NCBI GenBank assembly: GCA_022410635.1
Contig: JAJVDF010000215.1
Coordinates: 176,034 to 240,033, forward strand
Direction: 5' to 3'
Origin: Tretioscincus oriximinensis
Lineage: Eukaryota; Chordata; Lepidosauria; Squamata; Gymnophthalmidae
DNA length: 64,000 nt
Numbering within the stretch: the stretch's first letter is position 1; the number at the start of each line of letters is the position of its first letter. The translations under genes and the position numbers were made by a program. Of the stretch, positions 48,000-59,500 are shown piece by piece. The notes beneath the pieces were generated by a model. The model made no database searches and was not told the DNA's origin. It worked only from the letters and a program-made list of their open reading frames with translations.

Positions 48000-48448
48000 C
48001 AGGGCCGGATTTGGGGTATATGATGCCCCTGGGCTGCAAAAATATTTAGAAGAAGAAGAAGAACGTGGTTCTTATACCCCGCTTTTCTCACCTTTCAAAG
48101 GGACTCAAAGCGGCTTACAAGGGTGTTTTTGCCCGAAGGCTTCCATTCTATCTTCCTCACCAGGCTGTGGTGGTTCCCATGTATCTACTTGCAGTCAGTT
48201 GCAATTTCTTGCAATTCATGCTTTCGAATAGCAGGGTTGGCTAGAGCTACAGGCTAGTGGAAGGTGCTCACCCTTCCCCACATCCCACACAGAGCTTCAA
48301 AACCCCATCTCCCAGGTGAGAGACGGATTCCTAAGCGACTGAGCTATCCGTGTCTGCACTCCTGAACACTCCCCCCCCCCAATAGATGGCCACCCACCTG
48401 CTGCCCAGGACTTTAGCCTTTGTAGCCCCTGCCCAAGATCCGGCTCTG
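48000..48448. mobile_element. hAT-like element split by a SINE
   Basis: Left end cagggccggattt and right end gatccggctctg are imperfect inverted repeats. Flanking inner blocks (cccctgggctgcaaaa; gtagcccctgcccaa) are also roughly inverted. A family B SINE occupies 48050-48353. No target duplication is visible. Confidence 0.5.
48050..48353 (-). mobile_element. tRNA-derived SINE, family B, near full length
   Basis: The complement reads from a tRNA-like head (ggatagctcagtcgcttagg) through 'gctattcgaaagcatgaatt' to the Bov-B-like end 'gccgctttgagtccctttga' and (GAA)/(TTC) tail. Best complete example of family B in the window. Confidence 0.8.
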
Positions 48449-48571
48449 CCCCCAAACTCTAGCCGGCCATTTTTCCTTGCTTAACTGAAGTGGAGTCTTC
48501 CAGAATGGTGCTACTGTAAATTTGGCAGCAGGTAACTACGACATAGTCTTTAAGGAACTGTGATCCAGCCT

Positions 48572-50761
48572 GTATTCAAGGCCTTTGATTCAGTTGATCA
48601 TAGATATTTATGGGAAGTTTGTGAACATATGAACCTGGGGGTAAGATTTATAACAGCTATCAAGGAGATTTATCAGGGTAATCGGGTAAAGATAAGAATT
48701 AATGAAGATTTAACAGATTCAGTTTCAATAAGAAATGGTACTCGCCAAGGCTGCCCATTGTCACGTATGTTATTCCTAATGGCTATAGAACCTCTAGCTA
48801 ATCTAATAAGACAATGTGATGGTTTCAGAGGATATAGAGTGGGAGGGGAGCAGGTAAAGATAAACCTTTATGCCGACGANGCCATTGTCNTGACTGAAGA
48901 GCCAGAGAAAATGGNTCAGGAAATAACAAGGATTACTAAAAGCTTTGGGGATAACTCGGGTTTAAAAATTAATGTGCAAAAATCCGAAATATTATATAAA
49001 AATGTATCAGGTACCATTCAAAATAGGATACAATTGAGGTCAGGATTAAGGNCAAATGTGAAAAAAATCAAGTATCTGGGGATCATTTTAACTAAGAATA
49101 TAAATAAAATGATCAGCGTGAACTATAAAAAGACATGGAAGGAGATAACTAAAAAAATGAAATTATGGAAGGAAAAAAATCTTAGTATGATCGCTCGCAT
49201 AAGAGCTTTTAAGATGATGCTCCTTCCGAAAATGATTTTGGGGAGGAAATCCCCAAAAAGACACTATTAGGCTGGGATAAACAAGTTAGATATTGGATAA
49301 GCAACAACAAAAAGCCACGGCTTTCTCAAAATAAACTATATGCACAAATCAATAAGGGTGGATGGAATATCCCCTCATTGGAAAATTATGGAGATGCCTT
49401 CCAATTAAAAAATTTATTTTATTTAGAATACACAGATGACAAATGGACTAGAATGGAGAGGAAAATTAATAAACTGGACAATCATTCACTACTAAATGTG
49501 AAGATTGATCGTACAAGGATAAAAAATTGTTCCCATGAAATGAAAACTGTGCTACAAGTGTGGAAGAAATGGCAATCTAAGTTGATCCCGAGAGCCTCTA
49601 ATATAATTTCAATAAGGAATATTAACAGAGATGGTACTATACTTATGGTAGAGGACATGGAGAAATTGGCAAGAAACAATATTAAAATGTATGGAAATTT
49701 CCTCCAGCCCAATGGAAATATAATATCTCAAAATGATTTAATTCTGATACTAGGGAACCACAGATGGATGCAAGCCCAACAAATTAGAAATAAAGTTATC
49801 CAATATAATCAAAACAGGGATAGGCTATTAAGCTACACACCATTTGAGAGAACATTTATTGAAGCATTGAAAGATACGAAGGGAATGGGGGGGAAATTGT
49901 ACAAAATACAAATTGATTACAACTATGATAACATTATATCTTTAACTAATCTCTGGGCTACAGATTTACAGGTAAATGAATCGGAAATGATAAATAAGTG
50001 CAGAAGCATTGAAAGGATGAAGAATACTAGAGTAAAAGAGTTACAACTAAAGATTCTGTCAAGGTGGTACATGACCCCATGCACCCTATCTCATATTAGC
50101 CATCGATACGACTCAAGGTGCTGGNATGGGTGTGGAGTAAGAGGAATATACATCCACTTACTCTGGGAATGCCCTATTGTGCGAGCCTTTTGGAATGAAA
50201 TTTGGAGTGAAATTGAAAACATAATAGGGTATTCAATTAACCAGACGAAAGAACTTATATTCTTCCAAGGGCACAGGGGAATCATTAATGAAGATAAGAA
50301 CTTAGTGGATGATATGATTATGGCTGCCCAAGCTACTATAGCTATGGGGTGGAAGGATGCCAGTAAATTACAAAAAACCACTTGGCAGCACTATCTGTCA
50401 GAGCAGTTGATTGGGGACTATGTCACGGAAAAATCCGGAAAAAAGCACTGGATGAAAAAATGGGCAAAGCTTATTGTTTATTGTCAAATACACCGTTGGG
50501 GAGCCCCTGAACTTTTAGCTACAATTCAGTTGATCCTCAGGCCTTAAGTAGAATAATTCATTAGCATTAATTATCTCTCAGGGGTGGGGGGTGGGGTAGA
50601 AGGGTTATGGGGGGGTGAAAAGGAACTTTATTTTTGTTGTGATTAAGTAGAAGATATTATGTAAGAACAAATTATTTTACAAAGTATGAATGAATACAAT
50701 GTTTGTTTTTGTATATTGTTCAATATGATCACTTTAATAAAATATATCAAAAAAAAAAAAA
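48572..50761 (+). pseudogene. 5'-truncated L1/Tx1-like LINE insertion
   Basis: A 2.19-kb insert with a perfect 20-bp target-site duplication (48552-48571 and 50762-50781) and a poly-A tail (50748-50761). Coding starts inside the reverse transcriptase (KAFDSVDHRYL, GTRQGCPLS, and a YAD motif with an N in the next codon), then IKYLGIILTKN and KMMLLPKMILG. A frameshift near 49245 moves the rest to another frame (SQNKLYAQINKGGWNIPSL onward), through RCW-GCG...HLLWECP, the C-terminal zinc knuckle, to a stop at 50547. A hallmark insertion by target-primed reverse transcription, dead on arrival because of 5' truncation. Confidence 0.92.
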
Positions 50762-50781
50762 AAGGAACTGTGATCCAGCCT

Positions 50782-52289
50782 AAATCCCTGCTGGAACCAC
50801 AAAGCAATTATTTGGCATCCCTAAAGGTTCTCCCAGCAGAGTTGATTCCCCTGCTTTTTTGGGAACAATCTGTTCCTTCTGTGAAACAGCTGACCTACTA
50901 AACAGTTGACCTGATCAAGAAAAACTGGCCCCCACCCCATTCAGTCCAGTTCTTCCGAATTGAATTGAAATACCTGTGTAACTCCGCCCCAAAAGTACTA
51001 GAATTTGCTTTAAAGTCTTGTCCTGTGTAAAAAGAAAAAAATAAATAAGCTCAGAGAGATAATTTCTTCTCTTCCTTTCTCAGAAGCTGAGGCTGCCCAC
51101 AGGCTACATGTTCCAGAGCTCGGTTCTTACACGGACGAGTTGCCTTTGAGTCTAATTGCATAGATACAATGTGCATTATGCCTCCTGGGGCTTTGGAGGA
51201 AGAGAATAGAGACAGTAAAAGGAAGTGGTATAGACAGGGTGCCAGGCATAAACAATAACAAAGTGCCAGCTTTCTGCTCCTCTACATCCCTGCAGAATTC
51301 CTGTTTCCTATTTTGCGGTTTTGTGTTTCTGCCTGCTTTTCTATGCTGTTTTTTCCCCACAAAGACAAGTGTTTATTATAAAAGCTTGGATGCCCACAAA
51401 GCTTAGCTTCATAAAGCTGGTAATAGCAGCAGAAGCAACCCAGATGGGAAGAAAGTGAAATACAGCTGTGGCAGGGCCTGCTGTGTAGTTTAGTCTGAGC
51501 AACAGGCAGCCTGTTTTGCCCATGGGGCCCTGCCCTGGAGACTGCAACTCCCAGCCTGCAGTGCAACTGGGAAGGAGGAAGCCTCTTTAGCTAATCTGCG
51601 CCCAGTCCTGCCCATAGGAAACATTTTATCTGCTTAGAGGAAGTTGGCTGGAGGACCAGGAAGTTCAGTTGTAGTTCAGTACAAACTCAAGCTCTGAGAT
51701 ACTGGGGATGATGAAGTACTGCTCACTTCCCAGGTGCACTACAGTGAAGTGGACCCTTCAAACCATGCAAACCCCCNTGGGTCTCTGATAAAAAGGCAGG
51801 TAGTTAGACCCTTATTGGCCAATCACACACCGATTAACTTTGCTGTCATCAGGCTGGATAGAAAGTTCGCATAGATCCTGTACAGTCTGAGACTTATTCT
51901 GGGCTATACCTCAGAATAGGAGCCTGCCACCTACAGGCTACTTTAGACTATGGCAGGCCCCGAATGATGGTACAGTGAAGCTGATCTCGGAGGGAGTGGG
52001 TGCCCTAGGCCTGACAATGGCAAGGAAGCCTGGCATTATGAGTATATAATATGTGTAGCAGTGTTGCAGCTGCAAGACAGGAAGTGGGCGTGTAGCTCCT
52101 GCAGGGTAGAGACAAGCCTGCAGTTGGCTGATTTTCTTATCGCTCTGCTCTGCTCCTTGGGAAAGGCCCTATGGGCAGCAGCTGCAAAGGGAAGGAAGCC
52201 CAGGCTTGCCAAATGTTAAATGTCTCACAGGCAGGGCTCCTTTGGAGCTCAATTCACCTACTTTCATCCTGAGAACCTGAATACAGAGT
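50782..52289. other. Intergenic, unassigned
   Basis: Mixed composition. 51545-51575 (gcaactcccagcctgcagtg) resembles a hAT-type fragment. No gene recognised. Confidence 0.35.
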
Positions 52290-52555
52290 TGGAGAATAAG
52301 AAAAAGAAGGAGGAAGGAGAAGAAGAAGAGGAGAAAGAGGAGAATAGGAAAGGAATTAAAGAGGAGAAGGCGAAAGAAGAAATAAGAAGGAGAAGAAGGG
52401 GAGGAAAGAAGGAGGTGTAGGGAGAAAGAAAAAGGAGCAGAAGAAAGAAGAAAGAGATGGAGGGGGAAGGAAAGGTTGAAGAGAAAGAAGGAAAAGAAGA
52501 GCAAGAGGAAGAAAAAAAAAGGAAAAGGAGAAAAAGAAAAAGAAGGGGTGGTAGG
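52290..52555. repeat. Purine-rich (GA/GAA) tract
   Basis: About 265 bp of nearly pure G and A. It gives spurious Lys/Glu-rich and Leu/Ser/Phe-rich frames. Confidence 0.8.
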
Positions 52556-52574
52556 AGACATGCTCTACCACTGG

Positions 52575-53202
52575 CCGATTTCAGTATCTTCAAGGTGCTT
52601 TGAGTCCATTTGGGTGAGAAAAGTGTGGTATAAAACCCCAGTTCTCCTTCTCTTTCTCCTTCTTCTTCTGCTCCTTCTNNNNNNNNNNNNNNNNNNNNNN
52701 NNNNNNNNNNNNNNNNNNNNNNNNNNNNNNNNNNNNNNNNNNNNNNNNNNNNNNNNNNNNNNNNNNNNNNNNNNNNNNNNNNNNNNNNNNNNNNNNNNNN
52801 NNNNNNNNNNNNNNNNNNNNNNNNNNNNNNNNNNNNNNNNNNNNNNNNNNNNNNNNNNNNNNNNNNNNNNNNNNNNNNNNNNNNNNNNNNNNNNNNNNNN
52901 NNNNNNNNNNNNNNNNNNNNNNNNNNNNNNNNNNNNNNNNNNNNNNNNNNNNNNNNNNNNNNNNNNNNNNNNNNNNNNNNNNNNNNNNNNNNNNNNNNNN
53001 NNNNNNNNNNNNNNNNNNNNNNNNNNNNNNNNNNNNNNNNNNNNNNNNNNNNNNNNNNNNNNNNNNNNNNNNNNNNNNNNNNNNNNNNNNNNNNNNNNNN
53101 NNNNNNNNNNNNNNNNNNNNNNNNNNNNNNNNNNNNNNNNNNNNNNNNNNNNNNNNNNNNNNNNNNNNNNNNNNNNNNNNNNNNNNNNNNNNNNNNNNNN
53201 NN
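52575..53202 (+). mobile_element. SINE family B 3' tail running into an assembly gap
   Basis: 'ggtgctttgagtccatttgg' (52593-52612) with 'gagaaaagtgtggtataaaa' is the Bov-B-like SINE end, followed by a TTC-rich microsatellite and then Ns (52679-53202). The gap probably hides an expanded microsatellite. Confidence 0.6.
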
Positions 53203-54123
53203 TCTTTCCTTGAGTGATGCTCTAAAACCTTTTTCAACCTTGAGAGATGACATTTGGGGGGCGGGGGGGAGAAGACATTTGAGTGGCCTTTGTTTCATGT
53301 TTGTTGGTTTATATCTGGATGCTCAACTGCAAGCCTCCCAACTGTCTACAAAAGTTTACGTCCTCCCCACAAACACACAGCAAAATAATGGTTTCTCAGC
53401 CTATCTACTGAATCCAATCATGAAATTAGTAGCATTCAACAATATCTCCAGTTGCACTTTTCAGCATATTCATAGAGATTGATTGTGAGAATTCTAGATT
53501 CACAATCCTATTTGTGCCATGCCCCCCAAAACATCCTGTATCTGATGCCCCCCCCCCCCCCAGTCCTGTGACTTAAAACTCTTACTATTAAAAAAATGAA
53601 CTTCTATTCACCCGGAGGTGAATTCACAGTTAATAACTAATTCTTGAATTGCCCTTCTCTTCAAAATAAAATTACTCCCCTGTGCATCATGGGCCTCACA
53701 ATGGGAACCACAGTGTTAGATTCTGCTGTTTATAGCCTGTGCCTTAGAAAGGCTGTCTTCTTCAATGGTTAGAGCAAACTGGAGGGATTCCCCAAGTGTT
53801 TCCAGAATTCAAATGTCTTTGGTCCTCTCTGTGGGTTGTGTTAATAATCTTTAGACCTTTGGAATCCCAAGCTGCTTTCACAAACAGTTTATAATTACAC
53901 CTAATTAGTGAGGAGAAATAATTATATCCATTGTCAGGCATAAGCCTGTTTAAAGGCCAGAGCCTGGAGGTATATGGAAATTCAAGGGAAAAGTTATTCT
54001 GAAACTTTGCTACGGAGGTTCCAGATTTATGTTCACTTAACATAAGCTACGCAATGGGGTAAAACAGTGCAGACACCAGCAGAAATGAATTTTCTCTTCT
54101 TGACCACTTAACATACATCATAA
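53203..54123. other. Intergenic, unassigned
   Basis: No repeat family or gene recognised; a short C-run is present at 53550-53562. Confidence 0.35.
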
Positions 54124-54534
54124 GTAATAAATGGCATGTAGCAGAGTTCATCATTCTGAGGCGTAATGACCAATGACAGGGCTCGGAACTTTGGCAGCCC
54201 CCAGAGACCAGAGTCCTGAGTTAGAAACTGGCTAAAAAACAGAAAAGAGAGTAATAGATGGAAATATGCAAGAAGTGGAATATCCACAGTTCAGTACTGG
54301 GAGGGGAAAGAAAGAAAGGAAGAACAAAGGAAGGAATGGATGGAAGATGGAAGGGAAAGATGGAAGATGATAAAAAAAAATAAAGATGGGAAGGAAGAAG
54401 AAAGGAAAGAGGAAAGAAAGAAAAAGGAACAAAACAAAGAAGCAGCAAGTAAAAGGTAGATGAGATCCAGGGAGTGGAGCAGCTATATAGAAACAATTGC
54501 ATTACCATAACGCAACGGGCTAATTACACTAGTA
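54124..54534 (+). repeat. Composite dispersed repeat, copy I
   Basis: Aligns along its length with 55315-55853: start 'ggcatgtagcagagttcatc', a CR1-type reverse-transcriptase scrap (ctggctaaaaaacagaaaag), a GA-rich tract, then the end 'caacgggctaattacactag'. Function unknown. Confidence 0.6.
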
Positions 54535-55198
54535 CTCAAATAAAATATACAATAAATATTACTGCTTCAAAAAAAAAAAGAGGTTGTGAAATATCAATGA
54601 AAAAATTGTATAAAAAGAGAATCTTTTGTACCAAAGTTTGTATCTACTAACATAGGAAAAGCTACAAATTAAGTTGAAATTCATCTCCCCAGTGTAGACA
54701 AAATCCAAACTGGTACTGTTGTGGATATTGTTACATTCTAGTTGTTAACATTCAAGCAAGTACATAAATAGTTGCATAAGTACCAATTAGATACTGAGAG
54801 ACAAGTTCAGAGTTTGATACAGGTTTAAACAGGATTTTAAAAGGTATGTAAGATCTACAAAATATGGTTACCATACCTGGGCTTTCTCTGTGATGGCACC
54901 TACTACCCTCTGGAATGCTATTTCTTCTGGTACCTGTGGGACACTCATACCATTAACTTTCAGATGCCTAATGAAAAAAAATTTAATCTAGGCTTTCCTA
55001 GTAATTAGAGTTCTCTTTCATCTACTGTTTTTAAATGTTCCAATTGTATTTTATTTGGTATGAAAAATTTTGATGGACTTAGGGCACTGGGTTAGATGGG
55101 TAGTCTATTTTTTTTAACAAATCAGTTTCAAATATTTACGCCCTTTCCTTCACCTGAAGGTCCCAGTTCAATTTACAATTATTATATGATGAACTATA

Positions 55199-55278
55199 TA
55201 AACTGTTCAAAACAATTGAGGGAACACTTTAACATAACAGTGTATGTTAAAGTGTTCCCTTAATTGTTTTGAGCTGTA
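55199..55278. mobile_element. 80-bp palindromic Tc1/mariner-type MITE
   Basis: Almost wholly two inverted arms (aattgagggaacactttaac / gttaaagtgttcccttaatt) with about 10 bp between them. Flanked by TA on both sides (55197-55198 and 55279-55280), the Tc1/mariner target duplication. Confidence 0.75.
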
Positions 55279-55314
55279 TACTTTGGGATCTTATGATAGG
55301 CATCTGTATGTATA

Positions 55315-55853
55315 ATAAAAGGCATGTGGGAGAGTTCAACATTCTGTGGTATAATGATCAATGACAGGGCTCAGAACTTTGGCAGCCTCGAGAGACCAGA
55401 GTCCTGGGTTGGAAACTGGCTAAAAGATAGAAAACAGAAGATGGTAATAAATGGACCCTTCTCTGGGTGGAAAGATATAAGAAGTGGAACACCCCAGAGT
55501 TCTTTATTGGGAGAGGAAGTAAGTAAGTAAAGGAANAACAAAGGAAGGAATGGATGAATGAGGGAAGGGAAGGAAGGAAGATAAAGAAGGAAAAAGGAAA
55601 GGGAAAATGCAAAGAAAAAACAAAACAAAGAAACACAAAGTGAAAAGTGGATGGGAAGAGGTGTGGGAGATTGTGGGTGGAGATATGGATGGGAGCAAGG
55701 AGGAGGAGGGCCTAGAGCCTGTCGCATTATATAGTAATTATATAAAATCGAGCAGGGGGTTGGACCCGATGACCCCGGAGGTCCCTTCCAACTCTATGAT
55801 TCTATGATTCTAATTATTATAGTAATGCAACGGGCTAATCCCACTAGTAAATA
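55315..55853 (+). repeat. Composite dispersed repeat, copy II, with nested CR1 tail
   Basis: As copy I, with NWLKDRKQKMVINGPFSGW-like reverse-transcriptase remains (55412-55470), a GA-rich tract, and the end 'caacgggctaatcccactag'. A CR1 3' tail (55749-55810, ggttggacccgatgaccccg ... ctatgattctatgattc) is inserted before the end. Confidence 0.65.
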
Positions 55854-55953
55854 TATAAGTATCTGAAACAATGAAAACATGGGGACATATCTGTGTCTAT
55901 TTTAGACTGAACTTCTTATATTTGTGACGGTTGTTCTTGTTAAGCACCAATGA

Positions 55954-56570
55954 GTTGCGATTAACNTTTGTTTGCATAAGCATCCCCATGGATTTTTCTG
56001 TGCAGTTTTCTTGGCAGAAGTAAAGAAGGGGTTGTTTGCCATTGTCTACTTCGGAGGAAAGACTAGGTTTGCTGGTTTGCTGTTCACGGAAGATGGAACC
56101 GGGAAAGGATGCTGGTTGTGCCATGGGTTATTCCGTCCGACCCCCCTGCAGGAAAGCGACAGAATGGAATCTCCCAGGGGTATATAACCCACCCACCCCA
56201 ACTAGGGAGGCCCAGTCCTTTCTGTCGCTTCTTCGTGCAGGAAAGTTTGACACTCGCATCACTCGATCTGATGTGATAGGGACCTCTCCCAGCAGGATTG
56301 GTTACACTATCGATGAGCAGGACGCCAAGCAGTAATGCTAGTAGCGTTATGCGAGGCCCCTGGGAATTCCTATCTCAACCCGCGCCTGGTTGCAAAATTG
56401 GGCTAAAGCGATAGGGGATGCGAAGGACAGATTGACACGTTGCGATTAACATTTGATTGCATAAACATCCCCATGGATTTTTCTGTGCAGTTTTCTTGGC
56501 AGAAGTAAAGAAGAGGTTGTTTGCCATTGTCTACTTCTGGGGAAAGACTAGGTTTGTTGGTTTGCTGTTC
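55954..56570 (+). mobile_element. Unidentified element with 132-bp direct terminal repeats
   Basis: Two 132-bp direct repeats (55954-56085 and 56439-56570), differing at about six positions, enclose 353 bp that is more GC-rich than the flanks. The inner part has a TATA-like palindrome gggtatataaccc (about 56178-56190) followed by cctttctgtcgcttcttcg. Each repeat contains 'catggatttttctgtgcagt' and 'ggttgtttgccattgtctac'. It has no coding. It may be a TRIM-like LTR element, a SINE dimer with an insert, or a local duplication. Confidence 0.5.
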
Positions 56571-56689
56571 TACTGCAAGCTTTAATCACATCTTTGCTTC
56601 AGTTAGGTAGACAAGTAAAAAACAAAAAATGTTAGGAAAATTGCTTACCCCAGTTCTGCCTTTTTACTCTCTAACAGTTGAACTGCTGA

Positions 56690-57128
56690 AGCAAGTCTGT
56701 GGCCAGAAGCACTGGCTGCCTATTTGCTACTGAGACCAGTACCAGTAGCATACAAAGCCATAAACAGCTTGGGCCCTGGCTGCCTGAAGAGCCCTTCTCC
56801 CATATGGACCTGCCTCTGGTAGCTCCTCCTCTTTCAGAGAGGATCTTCTCTATGTCTGAGGGTCTTCTCTATGGTGGCTTCTATGTGGGAGGCTCCTGAA
56901 AGCCTCTCTCTTTTGGTGTCTGGTGAAAACGTACTTCTTCACCCAGGCTTTTGACTCTTAGCTCTCTCTGCATTTGTCCTTCAAGGGATGGTGGATGGTT
57001 TGGAGGCAGGCAGGGAGAATATGGGTTTTTNAAAAATGTTTTCCTATGTGTGTGTGTTGTTTTTAATCTACTATTACCCGCCTTAGGATCTATGGTGAAG
57101 GCTGGGATATCAGTTTCTAAATAAATAA
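56690..57128 (+). mobile_element. L2-like LINE 3' end
   Basis: Decayed coding for the L2 ORF2 tail (HWLPICY, then YKAINSLGP-like at 56750-56780), followed by 'gtgaaaacgtacttcttcac' and a 3' end 'taaataaataaac'. 5' truncated. Confidence 0.65.
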
Positions 57129-57985
57129 ACAAACAAACTTTTGTATGGGATAACCAGACGTCATAGTTCAAAAGAATCAACAGATGGCAGCTTTAAATAT
57201 TTTATAAAAATGGGAACAATGATCACATTTCCTTTAGGAAGTAGAACATCTAAATAACTTGAATAATTTGCAGTTTATTATCTTTCAACTGTGAATTACA
57301 CCTCAAGCTCATACCTTNAACCATTGTTTACAATTGGCCTTCCAGTGATGTCATCCTTTGTGTTAACCAAACCCAAATAAATCCTGTTGGCACAGGACTA
57401 AAGGGAAAAACCAGGATCAAGCAGGATCTGTTTTCCCACTGCTAGGACCCTATAACCACAAATAACTTTCTTCTGATCCAGATTTTGTAGAAAGGGACAA
57501 ATGAATTCATTCGCTGATTACTGGCTAATACTGACCTGCCTGGTCATTTGGTGGTCAAACCAATTACTTTACAGTGAGGTTAGAGCTTTGCACCTTTGTG
57601 GCTATAGAAGAGATGACTTTTCAGCAGGTGCAGCTTCTAATGCTTGTTGCACTTGGGAGAAGGGGAAATAACTTTATCACACCCATTAAAGGTCCCAGGT
57701 CCTATTGTGGGTTTTATATGGGAATCCTGCTCTACAGATGGAATGAAACAGGTCACATTTTCTGAAGTACGATTGTCCTATATATGACACATGTTTGTAT
57801 AATGGAGACTATGATTGCACACAGAATTTGTTTAAAAGCTGCCCTCGTGTGACTTAGAGATGCTTTACACAGGCCGTAAGAACACAAAGGTTGCACACGG
57901 ATATCTCAGAAGTTTTTGAGACATTTTTCCTGCTGCACGTAAACATAACTGTAATGTTGCTTCTGCATGACTGCTTTCAGAATCA
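57129..57985. other. Intergenic, unassigned
   Basis: No repeat or gene recognised. Confidence 0.35.
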
Positions 57986-57989
57986 TAGA

Positions 57990-58440
57990 GTTATTGGACT
58001 TCATTCAGAATCATAGAACCATAGAGTTGGAAGGACCTTCAGGGTCATGGGGTCCAACCTCCTGCTCTATACAGGATTCACTAAACCATCCTACACAGAC
58101 GGCTGTCTATCCTTTGGTTGAAGACTTCCAGTGAAGGAGAAGTCACTACTACCTCCTATGGCAGCCTATTTTTAATGGTTTATCATCTTTACTGTCAGAA
58201 AGTTTTTTCTGATATCTAATCTAAATTTATTTCCTTGCAGTTTCGTCCCATTGTTTCTAGTCCTTCCTTGTGCCAATGAGAACAAAGCTGAGCCCTCTGT
58301 TCTGCGAGAGCCCTTCAGATATTTGTAGACGGCTAGCAGGTCTCCTCTCAGTATTTTCTTTTGCAGACTAACATCCCCAGATCCTTTAATGGTTCCTCAT
58401 AATGGTTTCCAGACTATTTAACACACAATTCCATAAATGT
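57990..58440 (-). mobile_element. CR1 LINE 3' portion
   Basis: Begins with the inverted CR1 tail 'agaaccatagagttggaagg' and continues with 'ggtccaacctcctgctctat', 'ctttggttgaagacttccag' and 'gtcccattgtttctagtcct', the classic CR1 sequence of amniotes. Better preserved than the family A copies in this part. Confidence 0.85.
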
Positions 58441-58894
58441 TTCATAAAAAAGGTTAGCCTGCAGTGCTTGAGAGAGTGGGGAACCTGTGGCCTAGGGCCC
58501 AGACCTGACCTGTGGAACCATTTGATCCAGCCTGTGGCACGCTCTCTGAGAAACCATTTGGTCCGGCAACTGGCCTGCTCCCTGAGAAATCATTAGGTTT
58601 CCTGGCTAAATAATTGTTCTTCACTATCTTAAAACATGATTGGGTGGGTGTGGGTATGGGTAGAGGCAGGAAATATATCCTGGGCAGGAGGGGTGTAGCC
58701 TGGTAGCGGGGTAGCCTCAGGNTGGGTAGAGGGTATGGCCCTTGAGTGCTATTAGAAATATCAAATGGCCCNTGGCAGAAAAATGGTTCCTCACCTCTGG
58801 TTTAACAAGATTTTCATAGGTGTCAAATAATTGTACAATTATGGCTCAGTTTACCATCCACACATGCAATATTGGCCACATTATAAGCAAGGTT

Positions 58895-58985
58895 TTCAAA
58901 TAAATAGCCATATAGCACTTTAGAGACTAACAGGAAAAACATTGACAGCACAAGCTTTGAATAGATAAGTCTGCTTCTTCAAATG
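58895..58985 (-). mobile_element. Penelope-like element 3' end fragment
   Basis: 'gcactttagagactaacagg' and 'taagtctgcttcttcaaatg' match the family terminal sequence. Confidence 0.55.
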
Positions 58986-59154
58986 ACCAAGAAATAGTCT
59001 TGTCAATAAAACGCCATGACACTTACTGTACCTTTTTCTTCTTAGTCTCTAAGGTGCTANAAGATTCCACTAAACGAATCTTTGCATATTGTTTCTGCCA
59101 TTAGTTTTTCAGTTATATTTTTTTTTGCTAAAGTGGAATCTTTCAAGATTTGTC

Positions 59155-59265
59155 TATTGTCTCACATAATGCCCCACCAATTTCTCCTGGGCATTCTCAA
59201 ACAGAAGAAGACAACTTTCACCCACCTGGTCTCCCTGAAAATAGCATGTAGAGGAAACCTAAGCA
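59155..59265 (-). mobile_element. CR1-group LINE (family A) tail fragment
   Basis: 'gtctcacataatgccccacc' and 'tcctgggcattctcaaacag' match the 3' UTR at 35230-35270. Degenerate. Confidence 0.5.
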
Positions 59266-59500
59266 ACCACTGTTGTAGTCTTTGATATACTTGGTCTGTA
59301 TGAATTTATTGAAACCTTTCTTAAGGACTTACATAGAGCTTACTTTTGCACAGCAATTTTTTTATTGCTAAAATTGCACCTTTGAACTAATATTGCATAT
59401 TTTATTGTTAACTTGAGACTGTATTAATGTGCCAATTTCATTTTTTTTGATAATTTATTTATTGGAGTACTTATATAAAATTGACAATCTACTAAACTAA

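Noticed and set aside
52264..53298. A 344-codon open frame on the minus strand
   Set aside because: Most of it is the assembly gap (Ns read as open), the rest a purine tract.
54511..54534. Helitron 3' end (CTAG)
   Set aside because: No clear hairpin just upstream and no matching TC start; kept only as a speculation in the composite-repeat finding.
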